The notes beneath the pieces were generated by a model that saw only the letters and a program-made list of their open reading frames with translations, was not told where the DNA came from and searched no databases. The position numbers and the translations under genes are program-made. A DNA stretch of 64,000 nt from AP-15 sp963755435 (lineage in GTDB: Bacteria > Pseudomonadota > Alphaproteobacteria > ATCC43930 > CGMCC-115725), in NCBI GenBank assembly GCA_963755435.1, contig CAVWJX010000002.1, forward strand, positions 310,001 to 374,000, in the 5' to 3' direction. The first letter of the stretch is position 1, and every line of letters begins with the position of its first letter. Shown here one piece after another: positions 25,634-33,815 of the stretch.

Positions 25634-26097
25634 CGGCCGCTCCCGCCGATCGCGACGACGATCAGACCGAGAACCAGATTGACGGTCACGATGGTCCGGA
25701 TCTGCGCGAGCTGCCGGCCGCCCTCTGCCCAGTCCTTGCGTGCCATCGCCATCCGGAAGCGCCGCCACGGGGCAAAATAAAGGTGAAGAAAAAGCAGCAC
25801 CATGATGATGCCCAGCCCTTGCATGATCTGAATATAGACCCCGATCGAGCCAAAGCCTCCATAAACCCCGAACACCAGCGCATAGCCGCTCGCCAGCAGC
25901 AATATTATCGCCGCGATGACCCAGGCAAAAAACCGGCCCAGCACATTCGACCAAAGCTCCAGCCGCGGCCCGGGTTCGAGCATTGCGGCGGCGGGCCGCA
26001 GAGCTTGATGGGCAAAGAACATGCCACCGACCCAGACGGTGGCGGCGAGGATGTGAACAATCAATGCGCCGGTCGCAAGAGCCGCCGTTTCGGCCAT
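25621..26097 (-). CDS. CopD-like four-helix membrane protein
   Basis: This 158-residue protein has four hydrophobic helices (ALIVHILAATVWVGGMFFAH, FFAWVIAAIILLLASGYALVF, YIQIMQGLGIIMVLLFLHLYF, TIVTVNLVLGLIVVAIGG) and His residues near membrane ends. This is the CopD/DUF-type pattern found in copper or haem-linked membrane proteins of alphaproteobacteria. It sits 4 bases from the GST gene on the same strand, in the order GST then CopD-like. Function is not established. Confidence 0.7.
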   Translation of the reverse strand: MAETAALATGALIVHILAATVWVGGMFFAHQALRPAAAMLEPGPRLELWSNVLGRFFAWVIAAIILLLASGYALVFGVYGGFGSIGVYIQIMQGLGIIMVLLFLHLYFAPWRRFRMAMARKDWAEGGRQLAQIRTIVTVNLVLGLIVVAIGGSGRYWP

Positions 26098-26101
26098 CGG
26101 T

Positions 26102-26797
26102 TCAGCTGCCGTAAGCGCGGGTCGTGCGCGCGAATCCGTCGAACGCGTCGAGCAGGCGCCCGCGCCACGCGGCGACTGGATCGTCGGCCGCTAGAAGCTC
26201 GAAATCGCTGATAGCGCGCGCCCATTGAAAGGCGCCGAAGACCACGTAATCGGCATAAGCCGGGTCCGCTCCGCCGAGAAACTGCTGACGCTCGACGGTG
26301 CGGCGCAGCGGCGCGAGACTCTCACGAAAGGCGGGCAGCCGCGCGTCGCGGTCCTTGACTACCGCCTCGAGGGGACGGCCAAACCGTTCCTCGCGCGATC
26401 GCCGAAAATAATCGCGATCCTCGGGAGCGACGTGGCGCCAGATGTCGAGCACGACAAACCCGACGAGTGCCGGCTGAACGATCGTCTCGGTCCAGTTCTG
26501 CACAAAGGTGGTCAGCGCCCGTTCGGTCTCGCCGCCGAACAGCGATGGCCGGTCGGCATAATTTGCTTCGAGATAGGCGGCGATCGCCGATAAATCGTGC
26601 ACCACTTTACCGTCATCGACGATGACCGGGACCCGCCCGGCGTTGGGCTGCGGCAGCTTATCCTTCTCGGTGAAGCGCCACGGTATGGTCTCGACGTCGA
26701 GCCCCTTATGAGCGAGCGCCATCTTGATGCGCCAGCAGAACGGGCTGAAACGGCGATCCTCCTCGGCGCCGGCAAGATCGTAAAGAATAATGGCCAT
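26102..26797 (-). CDS. Glutathione S-transferase family protein
   Basis: The 231-residue product has an N-terminal thioredoxin-like domain with the start MAIILYDLAGAEEDRRFSPFC, a GxVPVIVDDGKVVHDLSAIAAYL segment around residues 50-75 (the cis-Pro and glutathione-binding strand) and an all-helical C-terminal domain. The catalytic residue may be Ser or Cys in FSPFCWR. It conjugates or transfers glutathione; the substrate is unknown. The ATG at 26797 is preceded by GGAGGAG at good spacing. An upstream frame extension is a shadow. Confidence 0.88.
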   Translation of the reverse strand: MAIILYDLAGAEEDRRFSPFCWRIKMALAHKGLDVETIPWRFTEKDKLPQPNAGRVPVIVDDGKVVHDLSAIAAYLEANYADRPSLFGGETERALTTFVQNWTETIVQPALVGFVVLDIWRHVAPEDRDYFRRSREERFGRPLEAVVKDRDARLPAFRESLAPLRRTVERQQFLGGADPAYADYVVFGAFQWARAISDFELLAADDPVAAWRGRLLDAFDGFARTTRAYGS

Positions 26798-26952
26798 TGG
26801 TTCTCCTCCGTCTGCGGCCGCCCCGGCACACCACCAGCCAATATGGCCGCCTGCCGCTCCGGCGCAAAGTCTGATCCGATCGCGAGTTGGGGCCGCGTTG
26901 TTGCCGTTGCCGACGAAAATGATATAACCCGCCATCCTTCGGGGAGGAGCGG

Positions 26953-27411
26953 GTGTCCATTGTCTTCGTGCTCAACGGCCCCAATCTGAACCTGCTCGGG
27001 GTCCGCGAGCCGTCGGTGTACGGTCATGATACATTGGCAGATATCGAGGCGCGCTGTCTGGTTCGGGCGGCCGCGCTCGATTTGCAGATCGATTTTCGCC
27101 AGACCAATCATGAGGGCCAGCTCGTGGACTGGATCCAGGAGGCGCGCGAATCGGCCGACGGGATCGTGTTGAACGCCGGCGCGCTGACCCACACCTCGGT
27201 CGCGCTGCTCGACGCTTTGTCCGCCTCCGGTTTGCCGGTGATCGAGGTGCATCTATCAAACATTTTCCGGCGTGAACGCTTTCGCCACCATTCCTATGTG
27301 AGCCTCGCGGCGCGCGGCGTGATCTGCGGCTTGGGCGCGCAGGGATACGAGTTGGCGCTCGAGGCCTTGGCGAGCCTCGTCGAGGACGAGCCGGGCGGGG
27401 ACGCAGGGTGA
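26953..27411 (+). CDS. aroQ: Type II 3-dehydroquinate dehydratase
   Basis: This 152-residue enzyme dehydrates 3-dehydroquinate in the shikimate pathway, leading to aromatic amino acids. Motifs are intact: NGPNLNLLGVREPSVYG with the catalytic Tyr, QTNHEGQLVDWIQEA with the substrate-binding Asn/His, and EVHLSNIFRRE. The GTG start at 26953 is preceded by GGGGAGGAGCGG. It heads the order aroQ-accB-accC-aat-DUF2155 that recurs in alphaproteobacteria; the stop overlaps accB. Confidence 0.95.
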   Translation: MSIVFVLNGPNLNLLGVREPSVYGHDTLADIEARCLVRAAALDLQIDFRQTNHEGQLVDWIQEARESADGIVLNAGALTHTSVALLDALSASGLPVIEVHLSNIFRRERFRHHSYVSLAARGVICGLGAQGYELALEALASLVEDEPGGDAG

Positions 27412-27866
27412 GGTTCGGCGGGCGTCGTCCGCCTGCCGCGCCCGACCCCGACCTGATCCGCTCCCTCGCTCGGCTGCTGGCCGAAAACGACTTGACCGAG
27501 ATCGAGTACGCGGTCGGCGATCAGCGGGTTCGCGTGAGCCGTGCTTCCGCCACGACAAGCGCGGCCGCAGGCTCGCCGGCACCCGCCGCGAATGCGGTAG
27601 CGCGCGACGAGCCGGGCGGCAGAGCGGGCCATCCGGGAGCGGTCACGGCGCCAATGGTCGGGACCGCGTATCTGGCGCTGCAGCCCGGAGCCCCGGCCCT
27701 TGTTCGCCTTGGTGAGACGGTCGCCGCAGGTCAGCCGTTGCTGATCATCGAGGCGATGAAGGTCATGAACGAGATTCGCGCGCCCCGAGGGGGCCGGATC
27801 GTTGAAATCCTGGTCGCCGACGCGCAGCCGGTCGAATATGGCGCAACGCTGATGGTGATCGAATAG
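27408..27866 (+). CDS. accB: Biotin carboxyl carrier protein of acetyl-CoA carboxylase
   Basis: This 152-residue protein carries the biotinylation motif EAMKVMN near residue 122, with a C-terminal lipoyl-like domain. The N-terminal helix DPDLIRSLARLLAENDLTEIEYA is typical of AccB, and a proline/alanine-rich hinge follows. AccB shuttles CO2 from AccC to the carboxyltransferase to make malonyl-CoA. It overlaps the aroQ stop (GTGA) and precedes accC by 12 bases. Confidence 0.93.
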   Translation: MRFGGRRPPAAPDPDLIRSLARLLAENDLTEIEYAVGDQRVRVSRASATTSAAAGSPAPAANAVARDEPGGRAGHPGAVTAPMVGTAYLALQPGAPALVRLGETVAAGQPLLIIEAMKVMNEIRAPRGGRIVEILVADAQPVEYGATLMVIE

Positions 27867-27878
27867 GTTGCGCATCTA

Positions 27879-29222
27879 ATGTTTGAAAAGGTGCTGATCG
27901 CCAATCGCGGCGAAATTGCGCTGAGGATCCACCGCGCCTGCCGCGAGATGGGGATCAAGACAGTTGCCGTTCATTCTACGGCCGATGCGCGTGCAATGCA
28001 TGTGCGGCTGGCCGATGAGAGTGTGTGCATCGGGCCGCCGGCCGCACGCGATAGCTACATGAACGTGTCGGCGATCCTGACCGCGGCGGAGATCACCGCT
28101 GCCGATGCAATCCATCCGGGGCTCGGCTTCCTTGCCGAGGACGCCGACTTTGCCGCGGCGGTCGAGGAGCATGGATTCACTTTTATCGGCCCGGCGCCCG
28201 AGCACATTCGGCTGATGGGCGACAAGGTTGCGGCCAAGGCGGCGGCGGTGCGGCTCGGCATTCCGACAGTGCCGGGCTCCAAGGGCGCGGTGGCCGATCC
28301 GGCCGCGGCCGCAACCGCAGCCGCGGCGATCGGCTATCCGGTGCTGATCAAGGCGGCGGCGGGCGGCGGCGGGCGCGGCATGAAGATTGCCCGCGACCAG
28401 GCCGAGCTGGCGCGGATGCTGCCGGCGGCGCAGCACGAGGCAAACACATTTTTTGGGCGCGGCGACGTCTATCTGGAACGGTGGCTCGAGCGGCCGCGGC
28501 ACATCGAAATTCAAGTTCTCGGCGATGGCCAAGGCGGGGTCGTTCACCTTGGCGAGCGCGATTGCTCACTGCAGCGTGCGCATCAGAAGGTGCTCGAAGA
28601 AACTCCGTCGCCAATACTCAAGCCCGACGAACGCGACCGGCTCGGCGTGCTCGCCGTCGGGGCGTTGCGCGACATCGGTTATCGCAGTCTCGGCACCCTC
28701 GAATTCCTCTACCAGGATGGAGAATTCTTCTTCATCGAGATGAACACACGTCTGCAGGTCGAGCACCCGATCACCGAAATGATCAGCGGCATCGATATCG
28801 TGCGCGAACAGCTGCGCATCGCCGACGGCGCCCCACTCGGCTACCGCCAGGCTGAGATCCGGCTCGCCGGGCACGCTATCGAATGCCGAATCAACGCCGA
28901 AAACCCCGAAACCTTTCAGCCCTCGCCGGGCCGGGTCACCGATTATCACGCGCCGGGCGGCCTGGGCGTTCGCGTCGACAGCGCGCTCTACCAGGGATAC
29001 GAGGTGCCCCCCTTTTACGACAGCCTGATCTCCAAGCTGGTAATCTACGGGAGAACCCGCGGCGAATGCCTGATGCGCCTGCGCCGGGCGCTCGACGAAT
29101 ATGTGATCGGCGGCATCGAGACCACCATTCCGCTGCATCAGCGCCTGGTCAACGCCGCCGATTTTATCGATGGCGACTATGACATCCACTGGCTTGAGCG
29201 CTTCATGGGCCGCTCCGGATGA
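27879..29222 (+). CDS. accC: Biotin carboxylase subunit of acetyl-CoA carboxylase
   Basis: This 447-residue ATP-grasp enzyme uses bicarbonate and ATP to carboxylate biotin on AccB. It has VLIANRGEIALRIHRACRE, the glycine-rich loop AAAGGGGRGMK, HIEIQVLGDGQG, the conserved GERDCSLQRAHQKVLEE, and the metal site FFIEMNTRLQVEHPITEM. The length is normal. The stop overlaps the aat start (ATGA), so the whole cluster is coupled. Confidence 0.96.
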   Translation: MFEKVLIANRGEIALRIHRACREMGIKTVAVHSTADARAMHVRLADESVCIGPPAARDSYMNVSAILTAAEITAADAIHPGLGFLAEDADFAAAVEEHGFTFIGPAPEHIRLMGDKVAAKAAAVRLGIPTVPGSKGAVADPAAAATAAAAIGYPVLIKAAAGGGGRGMKIARDQAELARMLPAAQHEANTFFGRGDVYLERWLERPRHIEIQVLGDGQGGVVHLGERDCSLQRAHQKVLEETPSPILKPDERDRLGVLAVGALRDIGYRSLGTLEFLYQDGEFFFIEMNTRLQVEHPITEMISGIDIVREQLRIADGAPLGYRQAEIRLAGHAIECRINAENPETFQPSPGRVTDYHAPGGLGVRVDSALYQGYEVPPFYDSLISKLVIYGRTRGECLMRLRRALDEYVIGGIETTIPLHQRLVNAADFIDGDYDIHWLERFMGRSG

Positions 29223-29890
29223 GCGCGGACCGGGTTCGAATTACCCCCGAACTCCTGCTCGGCGCCTACGCCGCCGGCGTCTTTCCAATGGCCGAATCGG
29301 CCGACAATCCCGAGCTCTTTTGGGTCGACCCGCACCGCCGCGGGATCCTTCCGCTCGAGGCCTTTCACCTGTCGCGTCGGCTACGCCGCGTGCTGCGCCA
29401 GGGCCGGTTCGAGATCCGCTGCGACAACGCTTTCGACGCGGTCATCCGCGGCTGCGCCGAAGCCGCCGATAAACGCCCGAATACCTGGATCAACGACGAA
29501 ATCGTGCGGCTTTATGGGGCGCTCTTCGCCGGCGGCTCGGCTCATACTGTCGAGTGCCGCCGAGGCGGCATGCTGGTTGGCGGCTTGTACGGCGTGTCGA
29601 TCGGCGCCGCCTTTTTTGGCGAGAGCATGTTCAGCCATGAGACCGATGCGAGCAAGGTGGCCCTGGTTCATCTGGTCGCCCGGCTGCGGCTCGGCGGCTA
29701 TCGGCTGCTCGACATCCAGTTCCTGACCCCGCATCTGGCACGCTTCGGAGCGATCGAAATTTCGCGCGGGCGCTACCGTCGGATGCTGGCTTCCGCCCTC
29801 ACCTATCGCGCGTCGTTTCCGCTGGCACTGCCGGAGGATTCGGGCGGCGACCCGCTCGCCCCTTTACAGTCGAGCAGGATCACGTCGTAG
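29219..29890 (+). CDS. aat: Leucyl/phenylalanyl-tRNA-protein transferase
   Basis: This 223-residue enzyme adds Leu or Phe to N-terminal Arg or Lys, marking proteins for ClpAP degradation in the N-degron pathway. The sequence has the family features LLGAYAAGVFPMAESAD near the N-terminus, VECRRGGMLVGGLYGVSIG, GESMFSHETDASKVALVHLV and LDIQFLTPHLARFGAIEI. It overlaps accC by four bases. Its last 88 bases are antisense to the DUF2155 gene. Confidence 0.94.
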   Translation: MSADRVRITPELLLGAYAAGVFPMAESADNPELFWVDPHRRGILPLEAFHLSRRLRRVLRQGRFEIRCDNAFDAVIRGCAEAADKRPNTWINDEIVRLYGALFAGGSAHTVECRRGGMLVGGLYGVSIGAAFFGESMFSHETDASKVALVHLVARLRLGGYRLLDIQFLTPHLARFGAIEISRGRYRRMLASALTYRASFPLALPEDSGGDPLAPLQSSRITS

Positions 29891-30255
29891 ACCGGGTTCT
29901 CTAGCGACGACAGCGCCGGGCTCTGGGCAAACATCCAGCCGCTGAACCGGCGCACGCTGTCCTCGCCTGGGCGCAGCTCGTCGATCTGCAGGAACGCGGC
30001 GCTCTCCGGCCGGTCCTCGGGCGGGTTCCGCTCGCAGTCGCGCACTGTGATCGACAGGCTGCCAAAGCGCACGGTCTTGCCGACCGGCGCCTCGATCTCG
30101 GAGACACGAGCGGTGATCTTATCGAGCCCCTGCAGCACCGCCACCGGCTCCGAAATCATGTCCGAATCCGCGGTGCCGACCGATGCCAAGACGATCAGTA
30201 TGCCGAGGCTGAGAAAGAACGCGAGAATGCAGCGAACCCGTCTGCGGCCTCTCAT
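29803..30255 (-). CDS. DUF2155 domain secreted protein
   Basis: The 150-residue protein has a cleavable or anchor segment (CILAFFLSLGILIVLASVG) followed by the DUF2155 signature: ITARVSEIEAPVGKTVRFG, a CERNPPEDRPESAAF segment and FSGWMFAQSPALSSLENPVYDV near the C-terminus. The family is restricted largely to alphaproteobacteria and normally sits next to aat and accC, as here; its role is unassigned. The ATG at 30255 starts right before the signal. It overlaps aat antisense by 88 bases, more than usual. Confidence 0.88.
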   Translation of the reverse strand: MRGRRRVRCILAFFLSLGILIVLASVGTADSDMISEPVAVLQGLDKITARVSEIEAPVGKTVRFGSLSITVRDCERNPPEDRPESAAFLQIDELRPGEDSVRRFSGWMFAQSPALSSLENPVYDVILLDCKGASGSPPESSGSASGNDAR

Positions 30256-30268
30256 TCGGCGCAGGAGC

Positions 30269-31186
30269 TCAATCAACTTTTTGCGTCCGTGCTTCGCGCT
30301 CGACGATTGCCGCTTCTCGCTCGACCATATGGCGCGCGCGCTCGACCACCGGCACATCGATCATCTTGCCGTCGACGGTGACCGCGCCGACACCCTCGGC
30401 CAGCGCCTTGTCGTAGGCAGCAAGCACGCGGCGGGCATGATCGATCTCACCGGCGCCGGGCCGGAATTCCTGGTTCAGGATCGCCACCTGGCTTGGATGG
30501 ATGACCGATGCTCCGATAAAGCCGAACCGTCGCGAGCGGCGGATGGTCTGACGAAAACCATCGAGATCGTGAAATTCGGCGATCGAACCGATAAACCCTA
30601 ACGGCATGATGCCGGCGGCGCGGGCGGCGAACACCGCCATCTGCTTCGGCATCGAGAGCGCTTCGGCCTCGGGCAGGATGCCGGCGGACGTGGCGAAATC
30701 CTCGGCGCCGAGGTTGAGCGCGCACAGCCGCGGATGGGCGCGGGCGATCTCGGCGATGTGGAAGAATGCTGCCGCGGTCTCGACCATCGCGATGAGGCGC
30801 GTCGCCCCGACGGTCATGCCGCGCTCGATCTCGACCTCGTCGACAATTTCGGCGAGGAGGCGAACATGCGCGGCGTTCTCGGTCTTTGGCAGAGCCAGCG
30901 CCATCACCCGCGGCCCGATCGCCGCCTCGATGTCGCGCACCGCCATGCGCAGCGGTCTGTTGATCCGGACGACGACGTCGGCCCCGCCGCGCGAAACGAT
31001 CTCTGCCGCTTCCGGTACCAGGCCCCTCGCCCGCTCCTTTTCCGAGGCAGCGACACTGTCCTCGAGATCGAGGATGATCGCGTCGGCGCCGCGCCTGGCG
31101 GCGCCGTCGACAAAGCGCCTGGCGGTCACCGGAACGAACAGCATCGAGCGCCACACCGGCAGCTTGTCGGTCAGCTTGGCGGTCAT
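30269..31186 (-). CDS. CitE-like CoA ester lyase
   Basis: This 305-residue protein belongs to the HpcH/HpaI aldolase superfamily, citrate lyase beta-like. It has WRSMLFVPVTARRFVDGAA, ADAIILDLEDSVA with the metal-binding Asp/Glu, RINRPLRMAVRDIEA, IAMVETAAAFFHIAEI and FIGASVIHPSQVAILNQEF. Enzymes of this type cleave malyl-CoA, citramalyl-CoA or related thioesters. The ATG at 31186 overlaps the preceding CoA-transferase stop (ATGA), with GGGAGG upstream. The coupling to a CoA transferase suggests a route that activates a dicarboxylate and then splits it, for example an itaconate- or citramalate-like pathway; the substrate is inference. Confidence 0.87.
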   Translation of the reverse strand: MTAKLTDKLPVWRSMLFVPVTARRFVDGAARRGADAIILDLEDSVAASEKERARGLVPEAAEIVSRGGADVVVRINRPLRMAVRDIEAAIGPRVMALALPKTENAAHVRLLAEIVDEVEIERGMTVGATRLIAMVETAAAFFHIAEIARAHPRLCALNLGAEDFATSAGILPEAEALSMPKQMAVFAARAAGIMPLGFIGSIAEFHDLDGFRQTIRRSRRFGFIGASVIHPSQVAILNQEFRPGAGEIDHARRVLAAYDKALAEGVGAVTVDGKMIDVPVVERARHMVEREAAIVEREARTQKVD

Positions 31187-32427
31187 GGCGCGCCTCCCAG
31201 AAAGACCACGCCCTGCTCCGCCAGCCGGTCGACGGCGGCGCGGTCGAGACCGAGTTCGGCCAGGATCGCCGCGGTGTGCTCGCCGAGTGACGGGGCCGCT
31301 CGACGCAGCCGGCCAGGGGTGCCGGACAGACGCGGGATTACATTGTGCATCGGCAGATGTCCCAAGTCGTCGTCGGGAACGTCGACCAGGATCTCGCGCG
31401 CGATCACCTGCGGATCGGCGATGAACTGATCGATGTCGTAGACCGGCGCCGCGGTCACCTCGGCCCGCTCGAAGGCGGCCATGTTCTCGGCCACGGTGCG
31501 CGCTTCGATAAAAGCGGCGATCGGCGCCTCGCACGCCGCGGCGTTCTTGACCCGCTCGGTGTTTGTGGCAAAGCGCGGATCGGCGATCATGTCGGCGCGG
31601 CCGATCGCGCGGAACAGGCGCTCGGCCATCGCCTGGATCGACGCGGAAATCCCGATATAGCGCCGATCCTTGGTCCGGAACACATTGCGCGGCGATGTCG
31701 TCTCCGAGCGGCTGCCGGTGCGCTCGCGCACTTGCCCGGTCAAGCCGTAGATCGCCGCCTCGGTGGCGATGAACGAAAACAGCGGATCGAGCAGCGGCAG
31801 GTCGATCACCTGGCCTTGGCCGCCCTTGACCTCGATTTCGCGCAGCGCCACCAGCACGGCGCTCGCGCCGTAGAGGCCAGCAACCATGTCGGCGAGCGCG
31901 GTGGGCGGCAAGACCGGCTCACGATCGGCAAAGCCGGTGCGTGCGGCATAGCCCGAGATACTCTCGACCAAGGTGCCAAAGCCGGGGCGGTCGCGATACG
32001 GGCCGTCCTGCCCCCAGCCAGAGACCCGCAGGATGATCAGACCGGGGTTGCGACGATGCAGGCTTTCGGGACCAAGGCCCATCGTTTCGAGCGTCCCCGG
32101 CCGGAAATTCTCGATCAGCACCCGGGCGCTGGCGAGCAGATCGCACAGCAATTGACGACCGCGCGCGTCGCGAAGGTTCAACGCCACGCTCTTCTTGTTT
32201 CGCGAGTAGACCTTCCAATGGACGCTGACCCCGTTGGTCTGCCAGGCGCGCAGCGGGTCGCCTCGCTTCGGATCCTCGATCTTGATGACCTCGGCGCCAA
32301 AATCGGCGAGCTGAAGGCTGACCATGTTGCCGGAGACGAGCCGCGACAGGTCGATGACCCGCACCCCGTCGAGGGGGCACCCCGACTGCGGTTGAAACGC
32401 CTCCTTGAGCACGCCCGCTATCCTCAC
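31183..32427 (-). CDS. Family III CoA-transferase (CaiB/BaiF)
   Basis: This 414-residue enzyme has the family III fold, with GVRVIDLSRLVSGNMVSLQLADFGAEVIK at the N-terminus, VLIENFRPGTLETMGLGPE and QGQVIDLPLLDPLFSFIA. The class moves CoA between carboxylic acids through an active-site Asp anhydride, commonly in degradation of carnitine, oxalate or dicarboxylates. The neighbouring CitE-like lyase is translationally coupled, so the two form an operon. The Asp usually found in the YD motif could not be assigned with certainty. Confidence 0.88.
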   Translation of the reverse strand: MRIAGVLKEAFQPQSGCPLDGVRVIDLSRLVSGNMVSLQLADFGAEVIKIEDPKRGDPLRAWQTNGVSVHWKVYSRNKKSVALNLRDARGRQLLCDLLASARVLIENFRPGTLETMGLGPESLHRRNPGLIILRVSGWGQDGPYRDRPGFGTLVESISGYAARTGFADREPVLPPTALADMVAGLYGASAVLVALREIEVKGGQGQVIDLPLLDPLFSFIATEAAIYGLTGQVRERTGSRSETTSPRNVFRTKDRRYIGISASIQAMAERLFRAIGRADMIADPRFATNTERVKNAAACEAPIAAFIEARTVAENMAAFERAEVTAAPVYDIDQFIADPQVIAREILVDVPDDDLGHLPMHNVIPRLSGTPGRLRRAAPSLGEHTAAILAELGLDRAAVDRLAEQGVVFLGGAP

Positions 32428-33059
32428 TGTTTCCGGTCTCCGCTCCGGGAGCTTATTCCTGAGGAGGGCGGAAACAAAGCGCCGGCCGGCCGGCCGAGAT
32501 CGTGGCGCGATCGCGGATCAACCTTGCGTCGCGAGCGTTAATATTCCTGATCTGCTGTGAGGCAGTTCACACTCCGGAGCCGCAAGCTACCAGTAACCAT
32601 GGAGGCATCACGACCGGTCCAGCCATCGATAGACAGCCGGCCACCGACACACAAAAGGTCCGCCATGGTCCGCAGTGAGCCAGCCCAATTCGGCGAACTG
32701 AACAATTCGGGAAGGTGCGCGACGATGGTCGGCGGGCATCGCCGCATTGCTCCTGCCCCGCAGCAATGGTCGCAGGTGGGGGGATGCAGGCCCAATTTGC
32801 GACATCATAATCCGGCAAAGCACCATGGCAATTCTCGCCATCGGCAGGTTTGCGACGGAGGACCAATTCAAGGGCAATGGCCGAGAGCCGGCGGTAGAGG
32901 GCAGCAGCCAAGTGGTTGCACCGTCTCAGCGCCGCGCGGACACCCAGAATCGGGAAATGAATTGACATAGCTCTCGGTATACGGTCTGTTAACTATCTAT
33001 GGTTAGGATTAACTACGACACCGCCGGCTTTGGTTGCCGGCATGATCCCGGAGGCTCTT
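32428..33059 (+). promoter_or_regulatory. Long upstream region of ctrA
   Basis: This stretch of 630 bases contains no gene I can support; open frames on both strands lack family signatures. The last 120 bases are AT-richer than the surroundings. They contain a GAATC (GANTC) site at 32947-32951, a TTGACA -35-like hexamer at 32962-32967 and two TTAACT elements. A GC-rich ccggccggccgg run near 32483 is simple repeat sequence. Confidence 0.55.
32947..33014 (+). promoter_or_regulatory. Candidate ctrA promoter with GANTC and two CtrA half-boxes
   Basis: GAATC at 32947 fits the CcrM methylation site GANTC, and TTGACA at 32962 fits a -35 hexamer; a matching -10 is unclear. TTAACT occurs at 32989-32994 and 33009-33014, on the same face at exactly 20 bases (two helical turns), resembling halves of the CtrA box TTAA-N7-TTAA. 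The sites lie 46-113 bases before the ATG. In Caulobacter, ctrA is controlled by both CcrM methylation and CtrA feedback, so this is consistent with autoregulation, but it is inference. Confidence 0.5.
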
Positions 33060-33815
33060 ATGCGCGTGCTTCTCGTCGAGGATGACACAGCCACATCCGC
33101 CGCCATCAAACTGATGCTGAGAAAGGAAAATTTTATTTGCGATACGACCGATCTCGGCGAGGACGGGCTGGAGATCGGCAAGCTGTACGATTACGACATC
33201 ATCCTCCTCGATCTAATGCTTCCCGACATCGACGGGTATGAAGTGCTGCGACGGTTGCGCGCAGCGCGGATCCACACCCCGATCCTGATCCTCTCCGGGC
33301 TCAGCGAACTCGATCATAAGCTCAAAGGCTTAGGCTTCGGCGCCGATGACTTCCTGACCAAGCCGTTCGATCGGCGCGAATTGGTGGCACGCATTCACGC
33401 CATTGTTCGGCGCTCGAAGGGTCATTCCGAATCCGTCATTCGCACCGGCAAGCTGATCATCAATCTCGATGCCCGCGTCGTCGAAGTCGACGATCGTCCG
33501 TTGCATCTGACTGGCAAAGAATATGGCATTCTGGAACTGCTGAGCTTGCGCAAAGGGACCACATTGACCAAGGAAATGTTCCTCAATCATCTTTACGGCG
33601 GGATGGATGAGCCAGAGCTGAAGATCATCGACGTCTTCGTGTGCAAGTTGCGCAAAAAGCTGGCGCAGGCCACCGGCGGGAAGCATTACATCGAGACCGT
33701 TTGGGGACGCGGCTATGTGCTGCGAGATCCGCCTGAACCGACCGGCGCCTCAATCGGGAGCAATCCGGCAGCCCCGGCCAGCCGCGAACCGCACCTGGGT
33801 ACGGCGGCCGCTTAG
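33060..33815 (+). CDS. ctrA: Cell-cycle response regulator CtrA
   Basis: This 251-residue OmpR-type regulator matches CtrA almost throughout: MRVLLVEDD, TDLGEDGLEIGKLYDYDII, phospho-acceptor Asp51, FGADDFLTKPFDRREL, AIVRRSKGH, and the nearly invariant DNA-binding segment LTKEMFLNHLYGGMDEPE followed by KIIDVFVCKLRKKL and YIETVWGRGYVLRDP. CtrA controls DNA replication, division and polar development through a phosphorelay from CckA via ChpT. The ATG at 33060 has GGAGG at spacing six. The C-terminus ends in Ala-Ala-Ala, resembling the ClpXP-type degron of Caulobacter CtrA. It converges on chpT with a four-base overlap. Confidence 0.97.
   Translation: MRVLLVEDDTATSAAIKLMLRKENFICDTTDLGEDGLEIGKLYDYDIILLDLMLPDIDGYEVLRRLRAARIHTPILILSGLSELDHKLKGLGFGADDFLTKPFDRRELVARIHAIVRRSKGHSESVIRTGKLIINLDARVVEVDDRPLHLTGKEYGILELLSLRKGTTLTKEMFLNHLYGGMDEPELKIIDVFVCKLRKKLAQATGGKHYIETVWGRGYVLRDPPEPTGASIGSNPAAPASREPHLGTAAA

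Noticed and set aside
29225..29245. tRNA-like GGTTCGA motif
   Set aside because: It lies inside aat and no cloverleaf can be formed around it. No other tRNA or rRNA was seen.
32567..32968. 133-codon frame in the ctrA upstream region
   Set aside because: Cys/Trp-rich but without a pattern I can match, no ribosome-binding site, overlapping frames on the other strand equally open.
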